64,000 bases of DNA from Streptomyces sp. ST2-7A (GCF_021390475.1 NZ_JAJUWS010000024.1:1-64000), one strand, 5' to 3'; counted from the stretch's first letter, positions 33,965-43,858 are shown. Numbers and translations are program-made. The notes: generated by a model not told the origin, from the letters alone.

Positions 33965-35011
33965 GTGCGTGCCGCCCGGTTGATCCACCTGGTCCTGCTC
34001 CTCCAGCAACGCCACCGGATGACCGCCGCCGAGCTCGCCGCCGAGCTGGAGGTCTCCGAACGCACGGTGGCCCGGGACGTCACGGCCCTGGCCGAGGCCG
34101 GCATCCCGGTGCTCGCGGAGCGCGGACGAGCGGGCGGCTACTCCCTGGTGGCCGGCTACCGGACCCGACTGACCGGCCTGGACGGCCGGGAGGCCGCCGC
34201 GCTGCTGCTCTCGGCGGTACCCGCCGCCGTCCGCGACCTCGGGCTGGACGGCGCCGCGGGTCCGGCCCGGCTCAAACTGGCCGCCGCGCTGGGACCGGAG
34301 GCGGCCGACCTCGGCCGCCGGACCGCCGAGCGCTTCCACCTGGACGCCCCCGACTGGTGGCGTTCCGCCCCCACTCCCCCGCTGCTGTCCGTGCTGGCCG
34401 GGGCCGTCCGCGACGACCTGCGCCTGTCCTGCCGCTACCGGCGCGGTGACGGCGAGGTGGTGGAGCGACCGCTGGAACCGCACGGCCTGGTGCTCAAGGC
34501 GGGTGTCTGGTACCTCGTCGCCCGCCCCGCCGGGAGCGGGACGGACGACCACCGGACCTATCGCGCCGAAAGGTTTCTCGCCGCCGAGCCGACCGGGGCC
34601 CGCTTCGAGCGGGACCCCGGGCTGGACCTGGCGGCGCTGTGGGAACGGCGGGCGGTGGAGTTCGCCCGCTCACTGCTGCGGGAGACCGTCGTGGTGCGGC
34701 TCACGGAGGCCGGGGCCCGTCGGCTGCCGCACGTCACCGACCGGCGGGCCGCCGAGGAGGCGCTGGCGTCCGCCGAACCGCCGGACCCGACGGGCCGACG
34801 GACGGTCGTCCTGGCCGTGGAGTCGGTGGAGGTCGCCGCCGACCAGGTGCTCCGGCTGGGGCCGGAGGCCGAGGCGCTGGCCCCGCCGGGGTTCCGCGCC
34901 CGCCTGACCGACCTCCTGCACCGCGCCGCCGCCCTCTACCCCCCACCCGACCGGGTCGCACCGCCCCCACCCGACCCGGTCGCACCGCCCCCACCCGACC
35001 CGGCCCTGTAA
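33965..35011 (+). CDS. WYL-domain transcriptional regulator (YafY type)
   Basis: The 348-residue protein has an N-terminal DeoR-like helix-turn-helix (residues ~5-60: RMTAAELAAELEVSERTVARDV). The middle includes LKAGVWYLVARPAG, the WYL signature near 180, followed by YRAERFL. A C-terminal domain is typical of this class, whose WYL domain binds small molecules or nucleic acid ends. The GTG at 33965 gives the standard start. The C-terminus carries a Pro-rich 24-bp repeat. No target gene is obvious; the downstream SDR gene is convergent. Confidence 0.9.
   Translation: MRAARLIHLVLLLQQRHRMTAAELAAELEVSERTVARDVTALAEAGIPVLAERGRAGGYSLVAGYRTRLTGLDGREAAALLLSAVPAAVRDLGLDGAAGPARLKLAAALGPEAADLGRRTAERFHLDAPDWWRSAPTPPLLSVLAGAVRDDLRLSCRYRRGDGEVVERPLEPHGLVLKAGVWYLVARPAGSGTDDHRTYRAERFLAAEPTGARFERDPGLDLAALWERRAVEFARSLLRETVVVRLTEAGARRLPHVTDRRAAEEALASAEPPDPTGRRTVVLAVESVEVAADQVLRLGPEAEALAPPGFRARLTDLLHRAAALYPPPDRVAPPPPDPVAPPPPDPAL
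34942..35007 (+). repeat. 24-bp tandem repeat in coding sequence
   Basis: About 2.7 copies of a 24-bp unit (with ACCCGACC at 34945, 34969 and 34993) encode the repeated PPPDPVAP at the end of the WYL regulator. Likely variable between strains. Confidence 0.8.
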
Positions 35012-35226
35012 AAAACCCCCATCCGGTGCCGGAGGCGTCCCGGGCCCGGCGCGGGGATCGACGACCGCGTCGGGCACGGCCGCTTCGAGCGGCCCCGGCC
35101 ACCCCGCCCAACCGCCGTCATCGGCCCCGACACCGGCCGCGCCGGCATGGCCGGGGCTCCGGGCCGACCGGGCCACCACCCCGTTTCACCGACCCCACCG
35201 CTACCGGCGGTGGGCTCACCCCCGGC

Positions 35227-36243
35227 TCAGCGGAAGTCGGCGGGGTCGACGGAGGCGTCCCGGGCCCGGGCGGTCAGGTACCCCCAGGCGTCCGGACGGG
35301 AGCCGTCGGCGTCGGTGAAGCCGAACTCCCGGGCGAGATCGGCGGCGGACAGCGAACGGCCGGACCACCGGGCGACCGCCGGATCGCCGGCGAGGGCGAC
35401 CAGGGCACGGGCCACGTACACCGGCGACTCGGAGATCGCGAACGACGGGTCCTTCTCCGCCCCCTTCCGCCAGTTCTCCTCGGTGACCTCGAAGTGGGTG
35501 TCCAGCATCGCCTCCGACCGCAGCCAGCCGGGCGTCAGGCAGACCACCGAGACCCCGTGCGGACGCAGCTCCCCGGCCAGGCAGCGGGCGATCCGGATCG
35601 GCGCGTTCTTCGCCAGGTCGTAGTAGAGCGGTGCCCGGTAGTCGCTGTTGCTCTCCGCCGTCCCGTCGGTGACCTCCACCAGCAGTCCTCCGGGACGGCG
35701 CATCAGCAGCGGCAGGGCGTACCGGGAGGTGATCAGGTGCGTCTCCACGCCCAGCCTCAGCGCCCGCATCCCCTTCTCCGGGTCGTGCTCCCACAGGGGT
35801 CGGTCCCATTCGACGAGGTGGTCGGCTCCCCAGATGTCGTTGACCAGGAGGTCGAGCCGGCCGGATTCGGCGTCGATCCGCTCCACCAGGGCCCGCACCT
35901 CCTCGTGCCGCAGGTGGTCGGTCGGCACGGCGACGGCCCGGCCGCCGGAACCGGCCTCCCGACCGGCGGCGGTCGCCAGTTCGGCCGTTCCCTCGATGGT
36001 CTCCCCGGCACGCCCCACCTCGCTGATCCGTTCGCGGGTGGTGCGACCGGTGACCCAGACCAGGGCCCCGGCCCTGGCCAGTTCCACGGCCATCGCGCGG
36101 CCGGCGCCCCGGGTGGCGCCGGCGACGAGCGTGATCCGGTCGCGCAACGGGGCCCCGGCGGTGGGATCGACGGCGGGGGAGCGACCGGCTCCGGGCGGGG
36201 TGGGCGCGGTCGTGGCTTCGGTACCGACTTCGGCGGATGTCAC
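35227..36243 (-). CDS. short-chain dehydrogenase/reductase family protein
   Basis: The 338-residue protein is longer than most classical SDRs. It has the NAD(P)-binding glycine motif VAGATRGAGRAMA near 40, LLVNDIWGAD where NNAG is usual, and YDLAKN providing the YxxxK catalytic pair. The C-terminal extension of about 90 residues includes SVVCLTPGWLRSEAM. The GTG at 36243 follows AGGGAA. The product's substrate is unknown. It is divergent from the DUF4240 gene across about 210 bp. Confidence 0.88.
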   Translation of the reverse strand: MTSAEVGTEATTAPTPPGAGRSPAVDPTAGAPLRDRITLVAGATRGAGRAMAVELARAGALVWVTGRTTRERISEVGRAGETIEGTAELATAAGREAGSGGRAVAVPTDHLRHEEVRALVERIDAESGRLDLLVNDIWGADHLVEWDRPLWEHDPEKGMRALRLGVETHLITSRYALPLLMRRPGGLLVEVTDGTAESNSDYRAPLYYDLAKNAPIRIARCLAGELRPHGVSVVCLTPGWLRSEAMLDTHFEVTEENWRKGAEKDPSFAISESPVYVARALVALAGDPAVARWSGRSLSAADLAREFGFTDADGSRPDAWGYLTARARDASVDPADFR

Positions 36244-36455
36244 GTCACTGTTCCCTTCGAGCGGCGGGACCGATCGGCCCCGCCCGAACGACACTGCCGG
36301 CGATACCCGACACCTCTTGTCCGGTTTTTGATCCGGTACTCCATCGGGCTCGCCACCGGCGTCTTCTCCCGGCCGTCCCGCCGGGTACCCCGGTGGGGCC
36401 GGTGGACCCCGTCCCCGGGGCCGCTCTCCGGGTGCGGGACCGGCCCGGAGGCCGG

Positions 36456-37094
36456 ATGCTGGATGACGTGCTGGACGAGACGGAGTTCTGGGAGTTGATC
36501 GACTCCACCCGCGAGGCGGCGGGAGGCGATCCGGACCGCCATGCCGAACTCCTGGTGGATCGGCTGACCGATCTGGATCCGCAGACCGTGGTGGACTTCG
36601 CCCGGCACTTCGAGTCCCGGTTCGTGCGCGCCTACCGCTGGGATCTGTGGGGGGCGGCGTGGGTGCTGCTCAACGGCGCCAGCGACGACTGCTTCGAGAA
36701 CTTCCGGTGCTGGCTGATCTCACGGGGCCGACGCGTGTTCGAAGGGGCCCTGCACGATCCGGACGCCCTCGCCCACCTGTTGACGGGGTTCGACCCCGAC
36801 GCGGAGGGCGAGGCCGAGGAGATCGGTTTCGCCGCCTTCGACGCGCACGAGCAGCTGACCGGCGAGGAACTCCCCGACCTCGGCCTGCCCGTGGTACCGC
36901 GGGAACCGCTGGGAACGCCCCTGGACTTCGAGGAGGAGCGGGAGCTGGCCCGCGCCTACCCCCGGCTGTGGGCGCGGTACCGGTCCGGGGCGACGAACGC
37001 CCCGGCGACCGGGGAGGGGAACGGTGGAACGGGCGGTGAACCCGGGTGCGACGCGGCGCGCGGAAACGCGGGTCGAATGCCCGGTGTTGCCTAG
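36456..37094 (+). CDS. DUF4240 domain protein
   Basis: The 212-residue cytoplasmic protein begins MLDDVLDETEFWELIDSTREAAGGD, the opening of DUF4240, and contains WGAAWVLLNGASDDCFENFRCWLISRG near 65-91, its most conserved stretch. The last 30 residues are Gly/Asn-rich and weakly coded. The ATG at 36456 follows GGAG. DUF4240 proteins occur widely in actinobacteria; some are thought to act with toxin or secretion systems, but none is seen here. The next gene starts 9 bp after its stop. Confidence 0.82.
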   Translation: MLDDVLDETEFWELIDSTREAAGGDPDRHAELLVDRLTDLDPQTVVDFARHFESRFVRAYRWDLWGAAWVLLNGASDDCFENFRCWLISRGRRVFEGALHDPDALAHLLTGFDPDAEGEAEEIGFAAFDAHEQLTGEELPDLGLPVVPREPLGTPLDFEEERELARAYPRLWARYRSGATNAPATGEGNGGTGGEPGCDAARGNAGRMPGVA

Positions 37095-37103
37095 GGTTAC
37101 CGC

Positions 37104-38117
37104 ATGACACCCCCTCCTCCCCCTTTCCCCGCTCCCCCCGACCCGCCGTCGGACACCCCGTCGGGGCCGGAGTCCGAGGACGCGCCCGACACCCCGCACC
37201 GGATCGCCGTCACCGGCGCCTCCGGGCTGATCGGCTCCGCCCTGGTCCGTTCCCTGCGGGCGGACGGCCACGAGGTCGTCCGTCTCGTCCGCCGCGCGCC
37301 CTCCGCGCCCGACGAGGCCCGCTGGGACGCCCTGGCCCGGGACCCGGGAACGACCGTCGCCGCGCTCGAGGGGTGCGACGCCGTGGTCCACCTGGCGGGT
37401 GCCGGCGTCGGCGACCGGCGGTGGACGGACTCCTACAAGCGCGAGATCCGTGACAGCCGGGTGCTGGGCACCACCGCCGTGGCGGAGGCGGTCGCGGAAC
37501 TCGCGAAGACGGGAACCGGTCCCCGGGTGTTCCTGTGCGGGAGCGCGATCGGCTTCTACGGCGACACCGGAGAGCGGCGGGTGGACGAGTCGGCTCCACC
37601 GGGAACCGGTTTCCTCCCGGAGGTGAGCGTGGCCTGGGAGGCGGCTGCCGAGCCGGCCGTCGCGGCCGGGGTGCGCACCGTCTTCCTCCGCACCGGACTG
37701 GTGGTCTCCCGGCGGGGCGGGGCCTGGGGGCGACTGTTCCCGATCTTCCGGGCCGGGCTGGGCGGGCGGTTGGGCGACGGCGGGCAGTACTGGAGTCACA
37801 TCTCCCTGGCCGATCACGTGGCCGCGACGCGTTTCCTGCTGCGGGAGACCCCCGACGCGCTCTCCGGGCCGGTGAACCTGACCGCGCCGGAGCCGGTGAC
37901 CAACCGGGAGGCGACCGCCGCGATGGGGCGGATCCTGGGGCGGCCGACGGTCTTCGCGGTGCCGGGGCCGGCCCTGCGGTTGGCGCTCGGCGAGTTCGCC
38001 ACGGATGTGCTGGGCAGCCAACGGGTGGTGCCGCGCCGACTGCTGGAGGCGGGCTTCCGGTTCGCCCATCCCGGTATCGAGGACGCGGTGCGGGCGGCCC
38101 TGGAAACGGGCGATTGA
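37104..38117 (+). CDS. TIGR01777-type NAD-dependent epimerase/dehydratase-like protein
   Basis: The 337-residue product is an extended SDR of the TIGR01777 (YfcH/SDR39U1) type. After a Pro-rich N-terminal stretch it has the Rossmann motif VTGASGLIGSALV near 35-47, CDAVVHLAGAGVGDRRW near 91-107, and YGDTGERRVDE near 155, with the C-terminal domain of this family. It follows the DUF4240 gene by 9 bp and so may be in the same transcript. The reaction is unknown for the family. Confidence 0.88.
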   Translation: MTPPPPPFPAPPDPPSDTPSGPESEDAPDTPHRIAVTGASGLIGSALVRSLRADGHEVVRLVRRAPSAPDEARWDALARDPGTTVAALEGCDAVVHLAGAGVGDRRWTDSYKREIRDSRVLGTTAVAEAVAELAKTGTGPRVFLCGSAIGFYGDTGERRVDESAPPGTGFLPEVSVAWEAAAEPAVAAGVRTVFLRTGLVVSRRGGAWGRLFPIFRAGLGGRLGDGGQYWSHISLADHVAATRFLLRETPDALSGPVNLTAPEPVTNREATAAMGRILGRPTVFAVPGPALRLALGEFATDVLGSQRVVPRRLLEAGFRFAHPGIEDAVRAALETGD

Positions 38118-38460
38118 GCACCGGGGGCGCCGGGCCCGGCGGGCGCCGCCGGCGACCCGTTTCCCCCGGGGACGCGCCGGTGGCGGGTCGTTCGGACGGT
38201 GCGACCCCGGGTACCCCGCCGTGGCGTGCGCCCCCGGTGCCCCCGTGCCCGGTCCGTGCCCGGAGGACCGGGCACCGGAGCCACCGTACGGTTCCAACCG
38301 CCTCCTCTCCCCGCGCCGTCTCCCGCCATCCGCCCCCTTCCCCGCCGGGGGGAGATTCCGGGTATTTCCCGACGCGTCGGTGGGCATGAGGCGAACAGAC
38401 TTCCGACGGCGGAACGGCCCGTCCCCGGGTCGCGCCGGCCGATCACCCACGGGAGGGCAT
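38118..38460 (+). other. intergenic region with a hairpin at 38245-38275
   Basis: No gene is supported in these 343 bp. Perfect 11-bp arms (38245-38255 and 38265-38275) with a 9-nt loop form a hairpin, 128 bp after the epimerase-like gene, that may end its transcript. The promoter for the following FAD enzyme should be in 38280-38440. Confidence 0.55.
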
Positions 38461-39897
38461 GTGCTCGACAGTCGAACACCCGATCCCATGGATCGTCCCG
38501 AACGTCCCGCCCCCCGGGGCGTGCCCGACACGTCCCGACCGCCCGACGGGAACTTCCCCCTCCCGGGTTCCGGGGACCCCCACCCGGCCGGGAAGGGGGA
38601 CACCGACCGACCCGCGCCGGCGGCCGATGTCGTCGTGGTGGGCGCCGGGCCCGCCGGCCTGGCCGCCGCCCGACTGCTCGCCCTGGCCGACATCCCGGTG
38701 ACCGTGTTGGAAGCCCGCGACCGGATCGGCGGACGCATGGCGACCGACCACCGGGACGGTTTCCGCCTCGATCGCGGCTGGTGGCCCGCCCTGCCCGGAC
38801 TCGACGGCCCGGAACTGCGTTCCCACCTCCCCGATCCGCCCCGTGTCCGGGCCCTCACCGGCGGTGTCCTGCTGCACGCCGACGGCCGTTCCCACCGGCT
38901 GGGGGGCTCCGGCCACCGTTCCGACGGCCTGCCCCGCCACGGCGGTCGCTCCCTGACCGGCGCGCTCGACCACGCGTGGCTGCGCGCCAACCTCGGCCGC
39001 CTGGCCCTCCTCGACGAGGAGAGACTGGCCTCCCGCCCGGAGACCTCCGTGGACCGGGCGCTGGAGGCGCGGGGCGTCCCCGCCAGGATCGCCGAGGGTT
39101 TCCTGCGACCGCTGCTGGCCGCCCTGCTGTGCGACCCCCTGTTGACCACCTCCTGCCGGCTGGGTGACCTGCGACTGCGCGCCTTCGCACGCGGTGGCCT
39201 GGCACTGGTCGCCGGCGGAACCGATCGGCTGCCGGCGCGGCTCGCGGCCGACCTGCCGCCCGGCTGCGTGCGCACCGGTGTCCGGGTCTCGGCCGTGCGC
39301 ACCCGGGAGGTCGAGACCGAGGGCCACGGCACGCTGCGCTGCCGGGCCGTGGTCGTGGCCACCGACGCCGAGGAGGCCGCTCGGCTGCTGCCCGGCCTGC
39401 GCCGGCCCGACCACCACCCCGTGACGGTGCTGCACCACACGGCGGACCACCTCCCCGACGCGGGCCCGACCCTGATCGTCGACACCGCCCGGGGCGGACC
39501 GATCGCGCACACCACGGCGGTCTCCGCCGTCGACCCGGAACGGGCCCCGGACGGACGCGCCCTGATCACCTCGGTGGTGCTGGGCGCGGAGGCAGGGGAA
39601 CCGATCGAGACCCTGGACAAAGCGGCCCGGAGCCAACTGGCCAGGCTGCACGGCGTCCGCGCCGAGGAGTGGGAACTGCTGGCGGCCTGCCACGACCCCC
39701 GGGCCGCTCCCGCGTTGCCGCCGCCCTACGCCCCGCGCCGGCGGACCCGGCTGCTGGAGGGGTTGTACGTCTGCGGCGGACACCGGGCGACCCCCGGAGC
39801 GGGCGGCGAACTCGCCTCCGCCCGGCTGGCCGCCGAGGCCGTGCTGGCCGACCTGGGGGGGCGTCGGACGACCGCCGACGACCGCGTCGCCGCCTGA
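38461..39897 (+). CDS. FAD-dependent amine oxidase-like oxidoreductase
   Basis: The 478-residue protein has a long Pro-rich N-terminus, then the FAD dinucleotide-binding motif VVVGAGPAGLAAARLLA near 59-75 and LEARDRIGGRM, the GG motif of protoporphyrinogen oxidase/phytoene desaturase-like flavoproteins. The C-terminal FAD contact is YVCGGHRATPGAGGELASA. I chose the GTG at 38461, which follows GGGAGGG; an ATG at 38488 is possible. The substrate is unknown; the amine oxidase, carotenoid desaturase and protoporphyrinogen oxidase families share this fold. Confidence 0.85.
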   Translation: MLDSRTPDPMDRPERPAPRGVPDTSRPPDGNFPLPGSGDPHPAGKGDTDRPAPAADVVVVGAGPAGLAAARLLALADIPVTVLEARDRIGGRMATDHRDGFRLDRGWWPALPGLDGPELRSHLPDPPRVRALTGGVLLHADGRSHRLGGSGHRSDGLPRHGGRSLTGALDHAWLRANLGRLALLDEERLASRPETSVDRALEARGVPARIAEGFLRPLLAALLCDPLLTTSCRLGDLRLRAFARGGLALVAGGTDRLPARLAADLPPGCVRTGVRVSAVRTREVETEGHGTLRCRAVVVATDAEEAARLLPGLRRPDHHPVTVLHHTADHLPDAGPTLIVDTARGGPIAHTTAVSAVDPERAPDGRALITSVVLGAEAGEPIETLDKAARSQLARLHGVRAEEWELLAACHDPRAAPALPPPYAPRRRTRLLEGLYVCGGHRATPGAGGELASARLAAEAVLADLGGRRTTADDRVAA

Positions 39898-40072
39898 TCC
39901 CGCCCGGGGCACGGGACGGGTTCCGTACCCGCCGACGGGCCGGCGGGAACCCCGGAGGAGGAGACGGGGCACCCGTCGGCCCTTCCCGTACGCCCCCGAG
40001 CCCGATCCCCGCCGGTCATGGCCGGGACCGGGGAGGGGCCGAGGACGGGACCACTTCCGGCACGGGCCCGGA

Positions 40073-41719
40073 TCAGCCCGTGGCGGAGATCCGTTCGCGA
40101 TAGCTGCGCGCCGCGGTGGTGTCGCGGTGCGGCTCCAGCCGTCGCTCGAAATCCCGCAGGTACTCGTGGGCACGCACCGAACGCATCTCCACCGCCTGCT
40201 GGGCGGCCTCGGCGGCGAGCACACATGCCTGCTCCACCTCACCGAGCCCCAACCGGGCGGTGGCCAGCACCACCCGGGTGAAGAGCCGGCTGCGGGCGTA
40301 GGCGGGGGCCCGCAGTTGCAGGGCCCGGTCGGCGTACCGCGCCGCCGAGCGGTACTGCTGGAGGTCGCGGTGGCAGTGGGCGAACTCGTCGGCGAGCTGC
40401 GCCTCGTCGAAGAAGCGGATCCACGGCGGGACGTCCTCCCCGTGGCGCTCGCCGTGACGTTCCGTGTGGCGCTCCCCCTGACGGACGGTCTCCATCGCCC
40501 GCTCGGCCCGGGTGAGCGCCGCGGTGCAGGAGCGGGTGTCGGCCAGGAGGGCGTGCCCCCGGGCCTCGGCGGCGTGCAGGAGGGCCTGCACCTGCTGCGG
40601 GGCGGTACCGGAAAGCCCCTGTTGGGCGACCCGGGCGAGCTGCACCGCCTCGCGGCCGTGCCCCAGATGGGCGGCCTGACGGCTCATCGCGGCGAGCACG
40701 AAGGCGCCGTGCACGCGGTCGCCGGCGGCCTGGGAGAGCCGCAGCGCCTGTACGAAGTACCGCTGGGCCAGGCCGTGCGCCCCGATGTCATAGGCGGTCC
40801 ACCCGGCCAGGCGGGTGAGGTCGGCGGCGGCCCCGAAGAGCCGCCGGCCCATCTGCTCCCCGTAGGTGCCGCGCAGCAGCGGTTCCAGCTCGTGCTCGAG
40901 GTAGCGGATCAGGGCCTGTCGGGCGTGGCCGCCGCCGTAGGCGTGGTCGAGGGTGCGGAACAGCTCGGCCACCGAGCGCAGGGCGGCGAGGTCCCCCGCG
41001 GTGACCCGCCGGCCGGGGCCCCGCTCGACCGGATCCCGCCCGGCCATCGGGGCCCCGCCCCGCGCGCCGATGGCCAGGGGTGCCGGGAGGCCCGGGGCGG
41101 CGGGGCCGGGGATGCCCGGTGTGCCCGCGGTGCCGAGGTGGGGGCGCCCGCCGGTGCTCCTGCCCTGTTCGGGGACGCGGGCCGGACGGTCGGGGCGGTC
41201 CGCGAGGAGCCCGCCCGGCCCGCCGGGCGCGGGAACCCCGCGCGAGACCCGCTCGTCGGGCCGGCCGATCAGCCAGTCGCGGCTGGGCACCACCAGTCCC
41301 GCCGGGGTGAAGGCGATGCGTCTGAGCTCCGCGTACCCGCCGGTGTCCTTGCGCCACAGGCCGGAGACGATCTCCACCGCCTCGTGCGGGCCGGCGGCGA
41401 ACTCCAATCCGGCGTAGACCGGTGCGCAGGCCTCCAGGCCCAGGTCGCGGGCCGAGAGCCGGCGACCCAGTCGACGGGTGAACACCTCGGCGATCAGCGC
41501 CGGGGTGGTGCCCCGGGGGCGCTGGCCGCGCAGCCAGCGGGTGACGGAGGTCTTGTCGTAGCGGAGGTCCAGCCCGTGCTCGAGGCCCAACTGATCGACC
41601 CGTCTGGCCAGCCCGGCATGGGAGAAGCCCGCTTCCGCGATGAGCGCGGCGAGCTGGCGGTTCGGGGGGCGGCGGGGGGACTGGGGGGTGGAGGAGTCTC
41701 CGGGGCGTTCCGTGGACAT
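40073..41719 (-). CDS. helix-turn-helix regulator with TPR-like C-terminal region
   Basis: The 548-residue protein begins with a Cro/XRE-like DNA-binding region (residues ~20-70: LAALIAEAGFSHAGLARRVDQLG, TSVTRWLRGQRPRGTTPALIAEVF). A Gly/Pro-rich linker follows, and the C-terminal half (~260-545) is built of helical repeats resembling tetratricopeptides. This is the layout of streptomycete regulators such as NsdA that affect development and antibiotic production; family membership is from layout and not proof of the same role. It is divergent from lipB across 235 bp. Confidence 0.85.
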   Translation of the reverse strand: MSTERPGDSSTPQSPRRPPNRQLAALIAEAGFSHAGLARRVDQLGLEHGLDLRYDKTSVTRWLRGQRPRGTTPALIAEVFTRRLGRRLSARDLGLEACAPVYAGLEFAAGPHEAVEIVSGLWRKDTGGYAELRRIAFTPAGLVVPSRDWLIGRPDERVSRGVPAPGGPGGLLADRPDRPARVPEQGRSTGGRPHLGTAGTPGIPGPAAPGLPAPLAIGARGGAPMAGRDPVERGPGRRVTAGDLAALRSVAELFRTLDHAYGGGHARQALIRYLEHELEPLLRGTYGEQMGRRLFGAAADLTRLAGWTAYDIGAHGLAQRYFVQALRLSQAAGDRVHGAFVLAAMSRQAAHLGHGREAVQLARVAQQGLSGTAPQQVQALLHAAEARGHALLADTRSCTAALTRAERAMETVRQGERHTERHGERHGEDVPPWIRFFDEAQLADEFAHCHRDLQQYRSAARYADRALQLRAPAYARSRLFTRVVLATARLGLGEVEQACVLAAEAAQQAVEMRSVRAHEYLRDFERRLEPHRDTTAARSYRERISATG

Positions 41720-41954
41720 CAGCTATGCGGTCTCCTGCCATACGGCCGTGCGGCACCCGGGTGCCCTGCTGGAACGGCGTGAATGTAGCCGGAGGATTGC
41801 CGCATTCGGGCGTTTCGCCTCATGATTCATCCGTACGTGTGAGCACCGGGGGCGTATCCCGTGGCCCTCCGGCAGTCGTAGAGTGGAGTCCCGGGCGCCC
41901 TCCTGGATCGGAACGACCGGCTCCAGCGGCGCGGAGACGAGAGGAAGCGCCGCA

Positions 41955-42743
41955 GTGAGTGAGCTGCGCTTTGTCCACCTCGGGTTCGGTCCGGAGGCGG
42001 TCGAGTACCACGCGGGATGGCAGGAGCAGCGTCGGGTGCACACCGACCGCTTCGCCGACGTGATCCCGGACACCTGCCTGCTCCTGGAGCACCAACCGGT
42101 CTACACGGCCGGTCGGCGGACCGAGGACGCGGAACGACCCCTGGACGGCACCCCTGTGGTGGACGTGGACCGGGGGGGCAAGATCACCTGGCACGGCCCG
42201 GGGCAGTTGGTGGGGTACCCCATCCTCAAGCTCCCCCGCCCGGTGGACGTGATCGCCCACGTGCGCCGACTGGAGGAGGCCCTGATCCGCACCTGCGCCG
42301 TCTTCGGTCTGACCACCACCCGGGTGGAGGGCCGCAGCGGGGTGTGGGTACTGGGCGAGACCTCGACCGGGACGATTCCCGCCCCCACCGGTGGACTGTC
42401 ACTGGACTTCGACCCCCGCTTGAACGACGAGGAGTTCGACCCGCGCCTGTGCGGCCCGCAGTACGCCCCGTCCAACGCCGGCCAGCGGGGCGAGGACCGC
42501 AAGCTGGCCGCCATCGGGATCCGGGTGGCGAAGGGCGTGACCATGCACGGCTTCGCCCTGAACTGCAATCCCGACAACACCTCCTACGACCGGATCGTGC
42601 CGTGCGGCATCCGGGACGCGGGGGTCACCTCGCTCTCCCGGGAGCTGGGGCGGGAGGTGACCGTCGGGGAGGTGCTGCCGGTGGTGGAGCGGGAACTGGC
42701 GGCCGTCATGGGCGCCGAGGTGGCCGAACCGCGTCCGGTCTGA
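41955..42743 (+). CDS. lipB: lipoyl(octanoyl) transferase
   Basis: LipB moves octanoate from acyl carrier protein to the lipoyl-domain lysine, the first step of de novo lipoate assembly. The 262-residue protein has the family signature GGKITWHGPGQLVGYP near 74-89, RSGVWV near 128, and the catalytic cysteine in IVPCGIRDAGVTSL near 217. The GTG at 41955 (VSELRFVHLG) gives the normal start. LipA follows after 157 bp and a strong hairpin, so lipA may be transcribed separately as well as with lipB. Confidence 0.96.
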   Translation: MSELRFVHLGFGPEAVEYHAGWQEQRRVHTDRFADVIPDTCLLLEHQPVYTAGRRTEDAERPLDGTPVVDVDRGGKITWHGPGQLVGYPILKLPRPVDVIAHVRRLEEALIRTCAVFGLTTTRVEGRSGVWVLGETSTGTIPAPTGGLSLDFDPRLNDEEFDPRLCGPQYAPSNAGQRGEDRKLAAIGIRVAKGVTMHGFALNCNPDNTSYDRIVPCGIRDAGVTSLSRELGREVTVGEVLPVVERELAAVMGAEVAEPRPV

Positions 42744-42755
42744 CCGGACGCCCCT

Positions 42756-42805
42756 CCCGCCACCGGGGCCCCGCCGCCGGGGAACGGCCCCGCCCCGGTG
42801 GCGGG
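42756..42805 (+). terminator. hairpin between lipB and lipA
   Basis: Perfect 14-bp arms (42756-42769 and 42792-42805) flank a GC-rich loop, 12 bp after the lipB stop. Confidence 0.7.
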
Positions 42806-42900
42806 GCCCCGGGAAAGTGGGGAAGGACCGGCTCCGGGCCCCGGAAGTCAAGGCGTACCCTGGGGTGTGCCGAGGAATCGAAAGTCGTAGGGAGTCGGAC

Positions 42901-43845
42901 GTGTCCGCTGTCGCACCCGACGGTCGCAAGCTGCTCCGGCTGGAGGTCCGCAACAGCGAGACCCCCATCGAGCGGAAGCCCGAGTGGATCAAGACCCGGG
43001 CGAGGATGGGCCCCGAGTACCGCGAACTGCAGGGTCTGGTGAAGCGGGAGGGCCTGCACACGGTCTGCCAGGAGGCGGGCTGTCCCAACATCTTCGAGTG
43101 CTGGGAGGACCGCGAGGCGACGTTCCTCATCGGCGGCGAGCAGTGCACCCGGCGGTGCGACTTCTGCCAGATCGACACCGGCAAGCCCGCCGAGTTCGAC
43201 CGTGACGAACCGCGACGGGTCGCGGAGTCGGTGCGGCAGATGGAACTGCGGTACGCGACGATCACCGGTGTCGCCCGGGACGACCTGCCCGACGGTGGTG
43301 CCTGGCTGTACGCGGAGACCGTCCGCCGGATCCACGACCTGATGCCGGACACCGGTGTGGAACTGCTGATCCCGGACTTCAACGCGGTGCCCGAGCAACT
43401 GGCCGAGGTCTTCTCCTCACGGCCGGAGGTGCTGGCGCACAACGTGGAGACGGTGCCCCGGATCTTCAAGCGGATCCGTCCCGCCTTCCGGTACGAGCGT
43501 TCCCTCGAGGTGATCCGCCGGGCCCGCGAGGACGGTCTGGTCACCAAGTCGAACCTGATCCTGGGGCTGGGCGAGACCCGCGAGGAGGTCTCCGAGGCCC
43601 TGCGCGACCTGCACTCCGCGGGATGCGAGCTGATCACCATCACCCAGTACCTGCGGCCCACCCCCCGGCACCACCCCGTGGAGCGGTGGGTGAAGCCCGA
43701 CGAGTTCGTCGAGCTCGGGACGGAGGCCGAGGAGATCGGTTTCGCCGGTGTGATGTCGGGGCCGCTGGTGCGTTCCTCCTACCGTGCCGGACGGCTGTAC
43801 AAGCAGGCCCTGGAGAAGCGCGGCGCGGCCTCCCCCGCGGCCTGA
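42901..43845 (+). CDS. lipA: lipoyl synthase
   Basis: LipA is a radical SAM enzyme that inserts two sulfurs into octanoyl-lysine. The 314-residue protein has both cluster motifs: the auxiliary cluster cysteines in CQEAGCPNIFEC and the radical SAM cluster in CTRRCDFC. RSSYRAG near the C-terminus supplies the serine known to ligate the auxiliary cluster. The GTG at 42901 (VSAVAPDGRK) fits the family. It serves the E2 proteins encoded in this window and requires Fe-S assembly factors such as the A-type carrier at 16.5 kb. Confidence 0.97.
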   Translation: MSAVAPDGRKLLRLEVRNSETPIERKPEWIKTRARMGPEYRELQGLVKREGLHTVCQEAGCPNIFECWEDREATFLIGGEQCTRRCDFCQIDTGKPAEFDRDEPRRVAESVRQMELRYATITGVARDDLPDGGAWLYAETVRRIHDLMPDTGVELLIPDFNAVPEQLAEVFSSRPEVLAHNVETVPRIFKRIRPAFRYERSLEVIRRAREDGLVTKSNLILGLGETREEVSEALRDLHSAGCELITITQYLRPTPRHHPVERWVKPDEFVELGTEAEEIGFAGVMSGPLVRSSYRAGRLYKQALEKRGAASPAA

Positions 43846-43858
43846 GCGACCGCCGGCC

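Noticed and set aside
34942..35007. 24-bp tandem repeat as an iteron or CRISPR
   Set aside because: It is in frame within the WYL regulator and simply encodes a Pro-rich tail.
36720..39620. 966-residue minus-strand reading frame
   Set aside because: It lies across three plus-strand genes (DUF4240, epimerase-like, FAD enzyme) and has the Arg/Pro/Ser-rich composition of a GC-rich antisense shadow; no domains are visible.
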